Shown piece by piece: positions 1 through 8,589 of a DNA stretch of 64,000 nt. The notes under the pieces are model-generated. The model worked only from the letters and a program-made list of their open reading frames with translations. It made no database searches and was not told the origin of the DNA. Each line of letters begins with the position of its first letter. The stretch's first letter is position 1. Source of the DNA: Paracoccus saliphilus (GTDB lineage: Bacteria; Pseudomonadota; Alphaproteobacteria; Rhodobacterales; Rhodobacteraceae); the NCBI RefSeq assembly GCF_028553805.1, contig NZ_CP067140.1:3761001-3825000 (forward strand). Reading direction: 5' to 3'. Both the position numbers and the translations under genes were made by a program.

Positions 1-760
1 AAGTACCGAATTCTCCCTTGCCGACATCTCCGAAAGGCACGTTGTCGCGGAGGATCTCCAGCTCTTCCCCGTTTTCGACGATGGTTGTCAGGGCATTATG
101 CGCCGAACTTGGCTTTTCATCGTCGTCGAGTTCGATATCCGACAGCTTTTTCCGGCCAATAATCCTTTCCTGCTCCTCCACCGGCAGAGCATTCCATTTT
201 TCCAGGTCATGCAGGTATTTCTGAACGATCACGTAGCTGCCGCCCTGGAAGTCCAGGTCATCTTCTCCGATGATCGTGGCCTCCACCGCAGCCTCACCGG
301 TCGGATTCTCCGTTCCATCGACGAATCCCAACAAATCGCGCTGATCGAAATAGCTGAAACCATGCACCTCATCGGCGATTGAGATGGCATCTCCCAGACG
401 CTGCACGATTTGGCTCGCGAGTTCGAAGCACAGATCCATTCGCGCGGCCCGGATATGGAACAGAATGTCGCCAGGTGTTGCGACAGCGTCATGAACACCG
501 TGAAACTCACGAAAAGGATGCAGTTCCCTGGGTTTCGGAATTCCGAAAAGACGGTCCCATGCATCGGAGCCAAAACCCGTCACGCAGGACAGTTCGCCGT
601 TGGGATCGCGAAAACCTACCGCACGCAGAAGCCCGGACAGATCCCCGCACAATTTCCGCACCCTTTTCTGGTTTTGCCCGTCCGGGTGAATTGTGGCAAT
701 CAGGAAGATGGCAGAGCGGGTCAATCGGGCATCGATCGGCTGTGACTTTATGGATGGCAC
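1..760 (-). CDS. DyP-type peroxidase, 3' end beyond window
   Basis: Dye-decolourising (YfeX-like) haem peroxidase, which uses H2O2 to oxidise dyes or porphyrin-like substrates. The visible 253 codons run off the left edge, so roughly the last 50-70 residues of a usual 300-330 are missing from view. The family signature GFVDGTENP is present, followed by a region (PSSAH) expected to hold the proximal haem-ligand histidine. I chose the GTG at 758-760 because AGGGAG lies a few bases upstream and because an ATG slightly downstream is out of frame and hits a stop at once. No signal peptide is visible, so it is probably cytoplasmic or encapsulin cargo; the missing C-terminus would tell. Family is sure, substrate unknown. 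Confidence 0.9.
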   Translation of the reverse strand, partial: MPSIKSQPIDARLTRSAIFLIATIHPDGQNQKRVRKLCGDLSGLLRAVGFRDPNGELSCVTGFGSDAWDRLFGIPKPRELHPFREFHGVHDAVATPGDILFHIRAARMDLCFELASQIVQRLGDAISIADEVHGFSYFDQRDLLGFVDGTENPTGEAAVEATIIGEDDLDFQGGSYVIVQKYLHDLEKWNALPVEEQERIIGRKKLSDIELDDDEKPSSAHNALTTIVENGEELEILRDNVPFGDVGKGEFGT

Positions 761-827
761 CTACAACTCCCTAGCATTCATGATCCGGTGTCGTCGCATG
801 TCGCACAAAGCCAACGGGCCTCATAAA

Positions 828-848
828 GGAAGTGGAACCGTCACTTCC
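828..848. repeat. 7-bp inverted repeat upstream of DyP gene
   Basis: GGAAGTG and CACTTCC are separated by 7 bases. It lies about 70 bp upstream of the DyP start, so it could be an operator or the terminator of a lost gene. No T-run follows. Function unknown. Confidence 0.4.
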
Positions 849-1129
849 GCTCACGATTTCGTAAAATCCGACAGCAGCGCCTTTCAATAACCTCGCAACC
901 TTAGATCTGCGTGTGTTTCAGGTCTAATTTTTTGCGTGAATATTTTGATAAGGAGCAGTTATCAAAATTCGAGACCTCCATTTGAAAGGCTGAATGAGGC
1001 CGTCAGCCACAGGATCACGCAAGCCGGCTGTGATTCGGCGCGAGAGCACGACGCCGATAGGAGCCACAAGTCGCTGAAACAGAATAGGTGACTGAAGCCA
1101 CTCGCAAAGGTAGATCCAATCGCCCGGGC

Positions 1130-1262
1130 ACCGGCTGGTTCTGCGTAAACTCGAGGCGAAAGAGACCAAAGCCGTCGCCATCGCACTTGCGAATCACATG
1201 GCGCGGACGATGTATGTGCTCTTGCGCGACGAAACGAGTTACAAACCGCAAGTCGGGACAAT
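1130..1262 (+). pseudogene. IS110-like transposase C-terminal remnant
   Basis: The plus frame from about 1135 reads AIALANHMARTMYVLLRD followed by ETSYKP. This resembles the conserved C-terminal tail of IS110-family transposases (ALANKxAR, then a Trp/Tyr-Ala-hydrophobic stretch). The frame is closed upstream by a TAG and has no catalytic part. This is debris, not a working element. The call rests on a short motif and is tentative. Confidence 0.35.
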
Positions 1263-1411
1263 GCTGGCGAGCGACCTCAGCGTTCACGCCGATGGCGGAT
1301 GCAAGCGCTCCGCGGCCAATGAGGCAATTGTCGGGGTACGATGCCGTCATAGAGACACACCGACTTCTCGCGGCCGTGTTTCAGAAAATGGATTCTCAAC
1401 TTGGTGAGTGT

Positions 1412-1510
1412 CCAGTGAACCCGCCCTGCGACTGCTGTCAATCGCCCCATTCCGGTGCCGCTCAAGGCGCGGCGGATAGTGAAGAACGGCTCGAAGATCT
1501 GCGCTTTGTT
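1412..1510 (-). pseudogene. histidine kinase ATPase-domain fragment
   Basis: The minus frame reads AQIFEPFFTIRRALSGTGMG, very close to the F-box/G-box stretch (IFEPFFTTK...GTGxGL) of PAS-type histidine kinases. The rest of the kinase is absent on both sides. The remaining sequence of 761-1693 shows no convincing complete gene, so this roughly 930-bp stretch looks like decayed DNA at the edge of the serine-recombinase region. Confidence 0.4.
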
Positions 1511-1693
1511 GCCCACCGAAATGCCGCGCCGATCCGGTTGGCGCTTGCGTTTTGGTTGCGGGTTCTGCCACCCCGATTTGAACCTTTGATTGGTTAATAT
1601 ATTGATATTACTTGATAAGACGCTCCAGTTCTGGCGTTCTTCGAGCAAATGCTAGAAGCGCACCATTTGGCGAGCTGTGTGTAAGCTACTAAT

Positions 1694-3364
1694 TTATATG
1701 GATGTTTTTGGATCTAATTGGTTGCGGGGGCTCGCTTCCACTGCTGTCATAAGAGGGATTTCCGGCTGCCCGCCCTCCTCGGCCCTGGCGAAATCGAGGA
1801 TGCCCATCAACTCGCCGCGTAGCTTGGCATGCACCTCGCCCCGACCGTCGCCGGGGGTGAGAACAATCTCCCCGATGAGGGAGCGGAGCGCCTCTGCCGC
1901 CTGTCGGCCGCCATCCGGATCGTCCAGGGCTTCCGTAAAGCGTTCGACTCGGAGCCGGTAGAGATGAGCGATGTTCGGGTGCATATCGGGGATGTCAGCC
2001 GGAGCCTCCACCATACGTGCCGTGATCTCCACCTTCTGTCGCTCAAGCTCGTCCATGCGGGCCTTCATGGAGGGCTGATACATGCCGTCCTCGATCGCGG
2101 CGAGGATCCCCGCGATGGCCTTCTCCACCTTGGCAAGTGCCTTGCGATCCCCTTCCATCTGCGCGCGGCGATCACGGTTGAGCCGGTTCATTTCCTCGGC
2201 ATAGGCGCGCACGGCTTCCGCAACCGCGTCCGTTGAGACCAGCCGTTTCCTGAGCCCGGTCAGAACACGCGCCTCGATCTTGTCGCGGGTGATGGTGCGG
2301 TTGTTGTCACAGGTGCCGCGCCGGTGATGGTTGAGACAGCCATAGCGCGCGGTCGTGATGATCCCGTATCTGCCACCACAGCAACCGCAGCTCAGCAGAC
2401 CGGACAGCAGCGCGACCGGCCGGTTCGCCAGATGCATCCGCTTCATGCGCCCCTCACGGGTATTGGCCGGGTTCGGCCCGAAGATTTTGGCGATCTGCTT
2501 CTGACGGGCACGGACGGCATTCCAGAGCCCATCATCGACGATCCGCAGATGCGGCACCTCTGTCCTGATCCATTCGCCTTCCGGGTTGATGCGGGAGACT
2601 CGCTTGCCGGTGCTCGGGTCCTTGATGAAATGCATCCGGTTCCAGACCAGGACACCGGCATAAAGCTCGTTATTGACGATGCCGGTGCCGCGCGAGGCAT
2701 GGCCGCGAATGCTGGTGTCGCCCCATGCCCGGCCGAGCGGGCCGGGAATGCCGTCGCGGTTCAGATCGACGGCGATGGCTTTCGGACTTTTGCCGGAAGC
2801 GAACTCGCGGAAGATGCGGCGGATGATCTTGGCTTCCTCGGGCACGATCTCGCGATCGCCCCGGACCGGTTCGCCATTGGCGTCCGTCCTCTTCATCACC
2901 CTGTAGCCGTAGCAGAGGCCGCCGCCGGCCTTGCCCTTCTCCACCCTGCCCCGCAGCCCGCGATGAGTCTTCATCGCCAGGTCCTTCAGGAACAGCGCAT
3001 TCATCGTGCCCTTGAGCCCGACATGCAGCTCGGAGATTTCGCCCTCGGCCAGGGTGACGATCGTGACGCCCGCGAATTTGAGTTGCTTGTAGAGCGTGGC
3101 GACATCGGCCTGGTCACGGCTGATCCGGTCCAGTGCCTCGGCCAGCAGGATGTTGAACTCCCCCTGCTGCGCGTCGCGCATCAGCCGCTGGATGCCCGGT
3201 CGCAGGATCGTGCTGGCCCCGGAGATCGCCGCATCCTCATAGGACCCTGTAATCTGCCACTGCTCCCGCCGCGCATGGTCCCGGCAGAGTCGGAACTGAT
3301 CTTCGATCGATGACTCGCTCTGGTTGTCGGAGGAATAGCGGGCGTAAAGCGCAGTCCGGGTCAT
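1694..3364 (-). CDS. large serine recombinase (site-specific integrase)
   Basis: 556-aa large serine recombinase that would cut and rejoin att sites of a mobile element through a phosphoserine link. The N-terminal resolvase domain starts MTRTALYARYSSDNQ (probable nucleophile Ser11) and contains LDRISRD. A recombinase domain follows (CYGYRV, then NRDGIPGP), then a zinc ribbon (CGCCG ... C ... C), then a charged coiled-coil tail of about 120 residues. The ATG at 3362-3364 is preferred over an in-frame upstream ATG because GAAGGGAGA precedes it and the family start is MTRTALYARYS. The small gene at 3381-3623 ends 16 bp upstream and is probably co-transcribed. Its element could not be delimited: I did not find a matching att repeat pair. 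Confidence 0.95.
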   Translation of the reverse strand: MTRTALYARYSSDNQSESSIEDQFRLCRDHARREQWQITGSYEDAAISGASTILRPGIQRLMRDAQQGEFNILLAEALDRISRDQADVATLYKQLKFAGVTIVTLAEGEISELHVGLKGTMNALFLKDLAMKTHRGLRGRVEKGKAGGGLCYGYRVMKRTDANGEPVRGDREIVPEEAKIIRRIFREFASGKSPKAIAVDLNRDGIPGPLGRAWGDTSIRGHASRGTGIVNNELYAGVLVWNRMHFIKDPSTGKRVSRINPEGEWIRTEVPHLRIVDDGLWNAVRARQKQIAKIFGPNPANTREGRMKRMHLANRPVALLSGLLSCGCCGGRYGIITTARYGCLNHHRRGTCDNNRTITRDKIEARVLTGLRKRLVSTDAVAEAVRAYAEEMNRLNRDRRAQMEGDRKALAKVEKAIAGILAAIEDGMYQPSMKARMDELERQKVEITARMVEAPADIPDMHPNIAHLYRLRVERFTEALDDPDGGRQAAEALRSLIGEIVLTPGDGRGEVHAKLRGELMGILDFARAEEGGQPEIPLMTAVEASPRNQLDPKTSI

Positions 3365-3380
3365 GGCATTCTCCCTTCGG

Positions 3381-3623
3381 TCAATCCGGGTCTTCGGCCC
3401 CTGCCCCGTCGCGGGAAGGTGGCGCATTGTCATTGGCGGCGCGGAACGCCTTCTCGTGATCTTCCCGGGCCATGCGCCGACCGATCAGCCGGGCGATGGA
3501 CAGCACCACCGCGTCCAGCCGTGCGGATGGTGACGCCCCCTGCCCGCTATCCTGCCCGTCGGGTGGGCGGTTGTCATTGGCCGGCCTATCTTTTCCCGGC
3601 CCGGTCTGCCCCTCGTCCTCCAT
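3381..3623 (-). CDS. small recombinase-associated protein (AANDN tail)
   Basis: 80-aa basic protein just upstream of the serine recombinase on the same strand, separated by 16 bp. It has a disordered polar N-terminus, a helix (DAVVLSIARLIGRRMARED) and an AANDNAP tail. From memory, similar small proteins sit upstream of recombinase genes in rhizobia and Rhodobacterales, where their role is not described. I start at the ATG at 3621-3623 because a GAGAGGGAGAGG purine run precedes it; the longer open frame has unlike composition. A recombination directionality or accessory factor is an inference from position only. Confidence 0.7.
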   Translation of the reverse strand: MEDEGQTGPGKDRPANDNRPPDGQDSGQGASPSARLDAVVLSIARLIGRRMAREDHEKAFRAANDNAPPSRDGAGAEDPD

Positions 3624-3874
3624 GCCTCTCCCTCTCTGCACGATGGGAACGGGTATGAAACGGCACGGAAGAGATGAAACCAAACAATAAATCCGCTCAT
3701 GCGGCCATGGCGGGATATCGGATAGGAATCGGAGGGTTTGCGTCTGCAGTCTCACACCGATTTCTTTTGAGGCACCACAGCGCATCAGGAGAGTGATTCT
3801 CGGCACATTCACCGTAGCAGACGCAATGCATCACGGCACCAGAGAGGTCTCCTCCGGAGCAAATGCCGGCGCAT

Positions 3875-4555
3875 CTATGGCTCCATAGGCTCTTTGCTCG
3901 GCATGAAACTGTCGGGCCAGAGGCTTTGCCCGATCTGCACAAGATCGAGGAGCGCCAAGCGGATTTCCCGCCAGGGAAATTCTTCGCAATCCTCGGAGGT
4001 CTGACCTTCTCGCAGGATCATGTCGAGCTTGCCCGCCACACCAGCAAGGGTCGTTGCCGGCGTCACCGTCAAGGCGTCGATCAGCTGTTGCGCTTGATCA
4101 GCAGCCGCCAGTTCTTCGCGCCGTGCCGAGGAGTAGCCAACCAAGGCATCGGCTTCTGCCCAGCGGGCCTGACGAGCAGCAAATTCAAGCTTTGCCTTTA
4201 TGCATGCCCCGGCCAATGCGGGATTATCATCGAGCAGGTCCTCGATATCGTCCTCTTGGGACAGGATAACGGCCGTGCCATCATCATCCAATTCAACCAT
4301 CACGCGAGGAAAACCGATTGTTCGCATCAGCAGTGCCTCAAGGTGCTGTTGTTGTCGACAGAGCGCATCCGTTTGATGATGGACGGCCTGCCAGTCCCGC
4401 CACAGCGCCAAGGCAGGATCGGGCTGCTCGGCTCCTGCCTCCGCAACAGGGCCAATGATCTGAAATGGCACGGACATCATGCCCGCTGCTGTTGCTTTCA
4501 GTGCCTTCCGGCGCGTGACGGCAGCGTGAATTCGTGTATGGTCGGAATCAGCCAT
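3875..4555 (-). CDS. hypothetical protein with Tat-like N-terminus
   Basis: 226-aa protein of unknown function. The N-terminus has a twin-arginine region (TRRKALKATAAG) followed by a mildly hydrophobic stretch. That suggests Tat export, although the hydrophobic core is weak. The rest is mostly helical and acidic with several Trp residues (WRDWQAVH, SLWPDSFMP). GGAGCTC lies 8 bp before the ATG. It lies between the recombinase gene pair and an XRE regulator, so it may be element cargo. The region 3624-3874 between it and the small recombinase partner shows no gene. Confidence 0.7.
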   Translation of the reverse strand: MADSDHTRIHAAVTRRKALKATAAGMMSVPFQIIGPVAEAGAEQPDPALALWRDWQAVHHQTDALCRQQQHLEALLMRTIGFPRVMVELDDDGTAVILSQEDDIEDLLDDNPALAGACIKAKLEFAARQARWAEADALVGYSSARREELAAADQAQQLIDALTVTPATTLAGVAGKLDMILREGQTSEDCEEFPWREIRLALLDLVQIGQSLWPDSFMPSKEPMEP

Positions 4556-4699
4556 GATCCGAGCTCCTAACAGCTTGGGTTGCGGTCAGGTCGGACAAGA
4601 TGGTGCAAACATCTTGTTCGACCGAGTTCGTTGTTGCGGCATTCAACCTTTGATAATTTGTAGAAGATCGAACCAAAAGTCAACCAATGAGACAAACAT

Positions 4700-4954
4700 T
4701 TGTCCAATAATAAAATATCTGCCGCGCAATGTCGAGGTGCTCGAGCCATGCTCGGCATAAGCCAACGTCAATTGGCCGAAGTCGCGAGGGTCTCGCGCCC
4801 CACAATCGTAGACTTCGAGCGAGAAGCTCGCGTACCCCACCCTAACAACTTGGAGGCAATTCGTTCGGCTTTGGAAGCCGCTGGGGTCGAGTTCATCCCG
4901 GAAAATGGTGGCGGACCTGGCGTGAGACTAACTCAAGTACGAAATTATTCGTGA
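4700..4954 (+). CDS. XRE-family HTH transcriptional regulator
   Basis: 84-aa DNA-binding protein consisting of little more than one XRE/Cro helix-turn-helix (residues about 10-65: ARAMLGISQRQLAEVARVSR, then TIVDFER). The C-terminal part (LEAAGVEFIPENGGGPGVRL) is the common ending of small phage-type repressors in alphaproteobacteria. The start is a TTG with only a weak ribosome site (AATGAGAC), so the true start is uncertain. It stands alone, with about 200 bp to the hicA gene. It may repress the recombinase region or the toxin-antitoxin pair; no operator was recognised. Confidence 0.8.
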   Translation: MSNNKISAAQCRGARAMLGISQRQLAEVARVSRPTIVDFEREARVPHPNNLEAIRSALEAAGVEFIPENGGGPGVRLTQVRNYS

Positions 4955-5157
4955 ATTGCCGTCTATCAGTAACAAGTCTCCGCCCACTGCTAGCGCGCTG
5001 GCTGAATTGCTTGCCCCCGGTTGTACCACCACCGGCCACGAATATTGCCTTCCCAATAGCCCGTGCTGGCAAGCGCAGTGGTCTTCCTGCACGCTCCTTC
5101 GGGTAACCGCTATCAATTTGCGCTTGCATTTTTGATGAGCCGCGCCATATTGCTAGC

Positions 5158-5412
5158 ATGAACAGCAAGCAGAAGAAGATATTGGCCGCGATCTTCAAAG
5201 ATCCCGTATCCGGGACAATCGACTGGGCGGCAATCGAAAGCCTACTTGTTGCGGTCGGGTGCAGAACCATTGAAGGAAACGGTTCGCGCGTTCGGTTCGA
5301 AAAGGACGGTGTTATTGCCAGCTTTCATCGCCCGCATCCGGCCAAGGAAGCAAAACGGTATCAGGTCCGGGATGCCAGATCGTTCCTGATCCAGATTGGA
5401 GTTGAGCCATGA
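5158..5412 (+). CDS. hicA: HicA-type mRNA interferase toxin
   Basis: 84-aa HicA toxin, a small double-stranded-RNA-binding-fold ribonuclease that cleaves mRNA when freed from HicB. This is the longer HicA variety: an N-terminal helix (KQKKILAAIFKDP), then GCRTIEGNGSRVRFEKDGV, with the catalytic histidine expected in FHRPHPAKE (residues about 56-64). It overlaps hicB by 4 bp (ATGA), the usual translational coupling of toxin and antitoxin. Such pairs commonly stabilise mobile regions, which fits the adjacent recombinase. Confidence 0.92.
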   Translation: MNSKQKKILAAIFKDPVSGTIDWAAIESLLVAVGCRTIEGNGSRVRFEKDGVIASFHRPHPAKEAKRYQVRDARSFLIQIGVEP

Positions 5413-5756
5413 ACACCATGACTTACAAGGGGTATCATGCCCGCATCGAATACGATGACGACGATGCAATTTTCGTTGGTCACATTGCCGGTATAACTGA
5501 TGAGGTCGGTTTTCACGCCGAGACCGTACCGGATCTCAAGGGCGCCTTCCACGAGGCAGTAGACGACTATCTCGAAGCTTGCACCAAGATTGGCAAGGAG
5601 CCTCAGAAACCATATTCCGGGAAAGTCATGTTCCGGATTTCGCCAGAGGTTCACCAGAAAGCGGCTCTGGCCGCTGAACTGTCGGGCAAGAGCCTCAATC
5701 AATGGGCTGAGGAAGCATTGGCTGGCGCCGCCTCTCACGTTCACCCGGCAGAGTGA
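5409..5756 (+). CDS. hicB: HicB-type antitoxin
   Basis: 115-aa antitoxin of the HicAB system. The N-terminal partial RNase-H-like domain (YKGYHARIEYDDDDAIFVGH, then IAGITDEVGFHAET) binds HicA. The C-terminal ribbon-helix-helix-like segment (KVMFRISPEVHQKAALAAEL, then SGKSLNQWAEEAL) would bind the operon's own promoter. Start and stop are clear. The gene follows hicA with an ATGA overlap, and the complex probably autorepresses from a site in 4955-5157. Confidence 0.93.
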   Translation: MNTMTYKGYHARIEYDDDDAIFVGHIAGITDEVGFHAETVPDLKGAFHEAVDDYLEACTKIGKEPQKPYSGKVMFRISPEVHQKAALAAELSGKSLNQWAEEALAGAASHVHPAE

Positions 5757-6303
5757 CGCGGCTTCCCGGTCATGGTCGCGACTGGATGAAAGTTCAGGGG
5801 CAGGTCAGTCACCAACCCAACATTCGAATGGACCACTGGGATGATGCCGCGTATGATTTGCCCATAGTTGCATTCTCACACCCTATGCACCTTCGGTGCT
5901 GACGCTTCGCGTAAAGATGATCACCATCTCATTGAAATCGGGAAGTTTTACTCAAATTGAAGCACTTACACTCGATACTACCGGTGCTGACGAGATTGAG
6001 GACACGGCGTCGAAAATCCATTTCTTTACAGAAGCTTATTTATAAAAATCTTGTATTCAGACAGATTTGCATTCTGACAGTCAGTCAAACGGAGCAACCC
6101 TGTCAGCTGGAGCCGACCTGTAGCGGAGAACATTGAGCCTCGCCGAATTCGTGGCAAGGACACCCTGGAGCATAACGATGTTAGCTACCCGAGATGCAGG
6201 AGAAATGCGTCGGAGGTGACCTAACGTCAATATGGAAAATTGACCGGATTCCACCTACAAAAGCAAAGATTTCATACGCCATTGTAATAGAGGGACGATT
6301 TTC
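5757..6303. other. intergenic, no gene recognised
   Basis: About 550 bp between hicB and hcp with stop codons in all frames and no known motif. The AT-rich stretch at about 6030-6090 could hold the hcp promoter. Confidence 0.4.
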
Positions 6304-6804
6304 ATGGCTGTCGATATTTTTCTTAAACTTTCGAACAGTATTCGCGGTGAATCGCAGGACGAGACACATCGTGACGAGATCGACGTGCTTGCCTGGAACT
6401 GGGGCCTGACCCAATCCGGCACGACGCATATCGGCTCGGGCGGCGGCGGCGGCAAGGTCAATGTGCTGGACATCACGCTGACCAAATATGTCGACCTGGC
6501 CACCAATGACCTGATCAAGCGCTCGACCTCGGGCGAGCATATCGAGAATGGCGAATTGATCGTCCGCAAGTCGGGCGGCGCGGCCCCGGTCGAGTATTTC
6601 CGGATCAAGATGGAAAACATCATGATCACCAGCTACAATACCGGCGGCGCGAAGGACGGGCTGGACCGCATCCAGGAAACCCTGACGTTGAACTTCCGCA
6701 AGTTCGAAGTGCTTTACACGCTGCAGGAGGAATCCGGCGCGCCCGGGGCCGAAACCACGACGGGCTGGGATGTCGCCGAGAACAAGGAATGGGGCACCGC
6801 CTAA
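6304..6804 (+). CDS. hcp: Hcp, type VI secretion tube protein
   Basis: 166-aa Hcp1-family protein. Hcp hexamers stack into the inner tube of the type VI secretion system and carry small effectors. Family landmarks are MAVDIFLKL at the start, GESQDETHRDEIDVLAWNWG, the TKYVDLATNDL strand and the NFRKFEVLYTLQ end. AGAGGGACG precedes the ATG. No sheath, baseplate or ClpV genes are in the window. It would therefore work with an apparatus encoded elsewhere, as orphan Hcp-VgrG islands do. A PAAR gene follows on the same strand after 184 bp. Confidence 0.95.
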   Translation: MAVDIFLKLSNSIRGESQDETHRDEIDVLAWNWGLTQSGTTHIGSGGGGGKVNVLDITLTKYVDLATNDLIKRSTSGEHIENGELIVRKSGGAAPVEYFRIKMENIMITSYNTGGAKDGLDRIQETLTLNFRKFEVLYTLQEESGAPGAETTTGWDVAENKEWGTA

Positions 6805-6988
6805 GCCTCCGTTCTTACGATCTGGGCAGGATCGACGCTGTCTGGTGCCGACCTTGCCCACGTCGTCCTCATACACCTGAATGGTTCAGTCTTGGCAACA
6901 ATTTCCCTTCATGTAGGACGACGGCATTGGGAGTATGATCCGAATTGACGGGTCAGGAACACCGCACGGACAATAAGGAATTCAGATA

Positions 6989-7252
6989 ATGCAGCCCGTA
7001 GCAAGACGCACTGACGAACACGATTGTCCGCTGCACGGTAAGAACCGGATAGCCGATGTCGCTGCTCGCATGAAACTGGACGGAATGGAAATTGCAACGG
7101 TGGGCGATGTGACGGAATGCGGAGCAGTCATCACCACTGGATCGCCCGTCAATATGATTGACGGGCGGCGTATAGCCCATATCGGTAGCCAAACCTCACA
7201 TGGTGGCTTTATCACCACCGGATCAGTGACAGAAAAAGTCCGTTCAGGCTGA
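6989..7252 (+). CDS. PAAR-domain spike-tip protein
   Basis: 87-aa PAAR protein that would cap the VgrG spike and sharpen it. It is almost exactly one PAAR domain. The pattern of repeated Gly-rich turns is visible (VGDVTECGAVITTGSPVNM, IAHIGSQTSHGGFITTG), with His and Cys residues suited to bind Zn. AAGGA lies 8-9 bp before the ATG. The convergent lipase gene ends 2 bp after it. The PAAR, lipase, ankyrin and VgrG genes together form one effector module. Confidence 0.9.
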   Translation: MQPVARRTDEHDCPLHGKNRIADVAARMKLDGMEIATVGDVTECGAVITTGSPVNMIDGRRIAHIGSQTSHGGFITTGSVTEKVRSG

Positions 7253-7254
7253 GC

Positions 7255-8589
7255 CTAAGCCGGGAAAGACGCCTCGTAGGTTGCAATCACAACGTCCATG
7301 CCGTGATATTCGGCGGAATGCAGAAAGGCGTCAGTGACAAGTGCAATCTCAGGGCGAAGATCGGCCATAAACATGTTCCATATTCTAACCCATTGCGAGA
7401 TAACATTTTGCCCATACCAAGGCAGATCATCCAGCGCTCTCTCACCGTAGCGCTGCTTCAGCCAATGAAGCAAGCGTTCCGCAAATTGCGAAATAGTCGC
7501 TGAGGCGAGGAGCATCCCGTCCAACTCAGCCAGTAGCGGCACACGCGACTTTCCATTTGCATTCTGCATTGGGAAAAGCTTTGTCAGATCCGAGCCTTGC
7601 GCACCAAGATTTCCGCCCGGACTTTTGCCACGCACTCGCTTCATTGTTCCTAGTGAGGGCGGCATAGCAGCCATCCCAAGGCTGCGTGAGGCATGGCGGA
7701 ACACCGCGCCAATGAAGGGCATCGTAGCGGTATGGCTTTGCAATGTCGTCAGAACTTCATCCTCAACTGCAAAGCAATTGATCGTGCCGCTACTCAAAGT
7801 TGCCGGGACAACGGTGTTGGCATTCACCCCGGCGGCGTTGAAGGTGATCGCGTGGAATATCACGTCAGGATAATTATGGTCTAGATAACAGCACACGGCT
7901 GCGGCAAGTCCACCGCCAAGCGAATGACCGCTAATCTCCATGCGCTTGTCCGCCAGCGCAAGAATCTTATTATCAACACATAGCGAACCAAATTTCATTG
8001 CCTGATCATATTGCGGCGAACCACGTCCGAGGCCCTGATAGAGATTGCTGACCCAGTCGCCATTCTCTCTTGCCATAATGTCGGCGTTCATTGTCAGATT
8101 GAAGATGAATCCATCTGCTGCAACGCGTCCTGCCTCGTTCAGAATGTTGATGGGAGTGAAGCCCATATTCAAAAACTCTTCCCGAGTGTACTCTTCCTCT
8201 CTAGCTGGCACGGTCGGATCAAAAAGCTTGTTGAAATGGAAGGTCCACCATGCTCCCATTTGAACCCGGATACTCGCAGAGAACCCAAGGTCACGCATGT
8301 CTTCGAAATCGGTTCCCCGAAAGACTAGGCAGGGCGGACAAGAGGGCGCCTTGGCATCCGCCGGATCCCAAGATTTGACTTTATAGAGGCGCGCGACCAG
8401 ACCAGTGCCGGACTGCTGGTTCTCTTCCTCCCAGGTTTCCCAATTCTGTTCTACCTCGGTCATCTTATTGGGGTAGAAGGTTTTAAAGCCCCCGTCAGGA
8501 GCAGGGTTCTTATAGATGTGCTTGCAGAGATAGGCGGCTTGACGCCAGCAGGAATTCCATTTGGCATCACCGGGATGTGTCGAACTCAT
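7255..8589 (-). CDS. class 3 lipase, probable T6SS effector
   Basis: 444-aa alpha/beta-hydrolase with the lipase class 3 elbow GHSLGGGL (nucleophile Ser223) and an upstream oxyanion strand CLVFRGTD (residues 87-94). Such phospholipases (Tle effectors) are delivered by VgrG/PAAR spikes to destroy membranes of rival bacteria. There is no signal peptide, as expected for spike-loaded cargo. The gene starts immediately after the stop of the ankyrin protein, which itself overlaps vgrG, so vgrG-immunity-effector form one operon. The effector role is inferred from this context; the lipase fold is seen directly. The C-terminal 150 residues are not recognised and may bind the spike. Confidence 0.85.
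   Translation of the reverse strand: MSSTHPGDAKWNSCWRQAAYLCKHIYKNPAPDGGFKTFYPNKMTEVEQNWETWEEENQQSGTGLVARLYKVKSWDPADAKAPSCPPCLVFRGTDFEDMRDLGFSASIRVQMGAWWTFHFNKLFDPTVPAREEEYTREEFLNMGFTPINILNEAGRVAADGFIFNLTMNADIMARENGDWVSNLYQGLGRGSPQYDQAMKFGSLCVDNKILALADKRMEISGHSLGGGLAAAVCCYLDHNYPDVIFHAITFNAAGVNANTVVPATLSSGTINCFAVEDEVLTTLQSHTATMPFIGAVFRHASRSLGMAAMPPSLGTMKRVRGKSPGGNLGAQGSDLTKLFPMQNANGKSRVPLLAELDGMLLASATISQFAERLLHWLKQRYGERALDDLPWYGQNVISQWVRIWNMFMADLRPEIALVTDAFLHSAEYHGMDVVIATYEASFPA

Noticed and set aside
2324..3313. Long plus-strand frame of 329 codons
   Set aside because: Antisense to the serine recombinase; GC-rich shadow frame without any domain.
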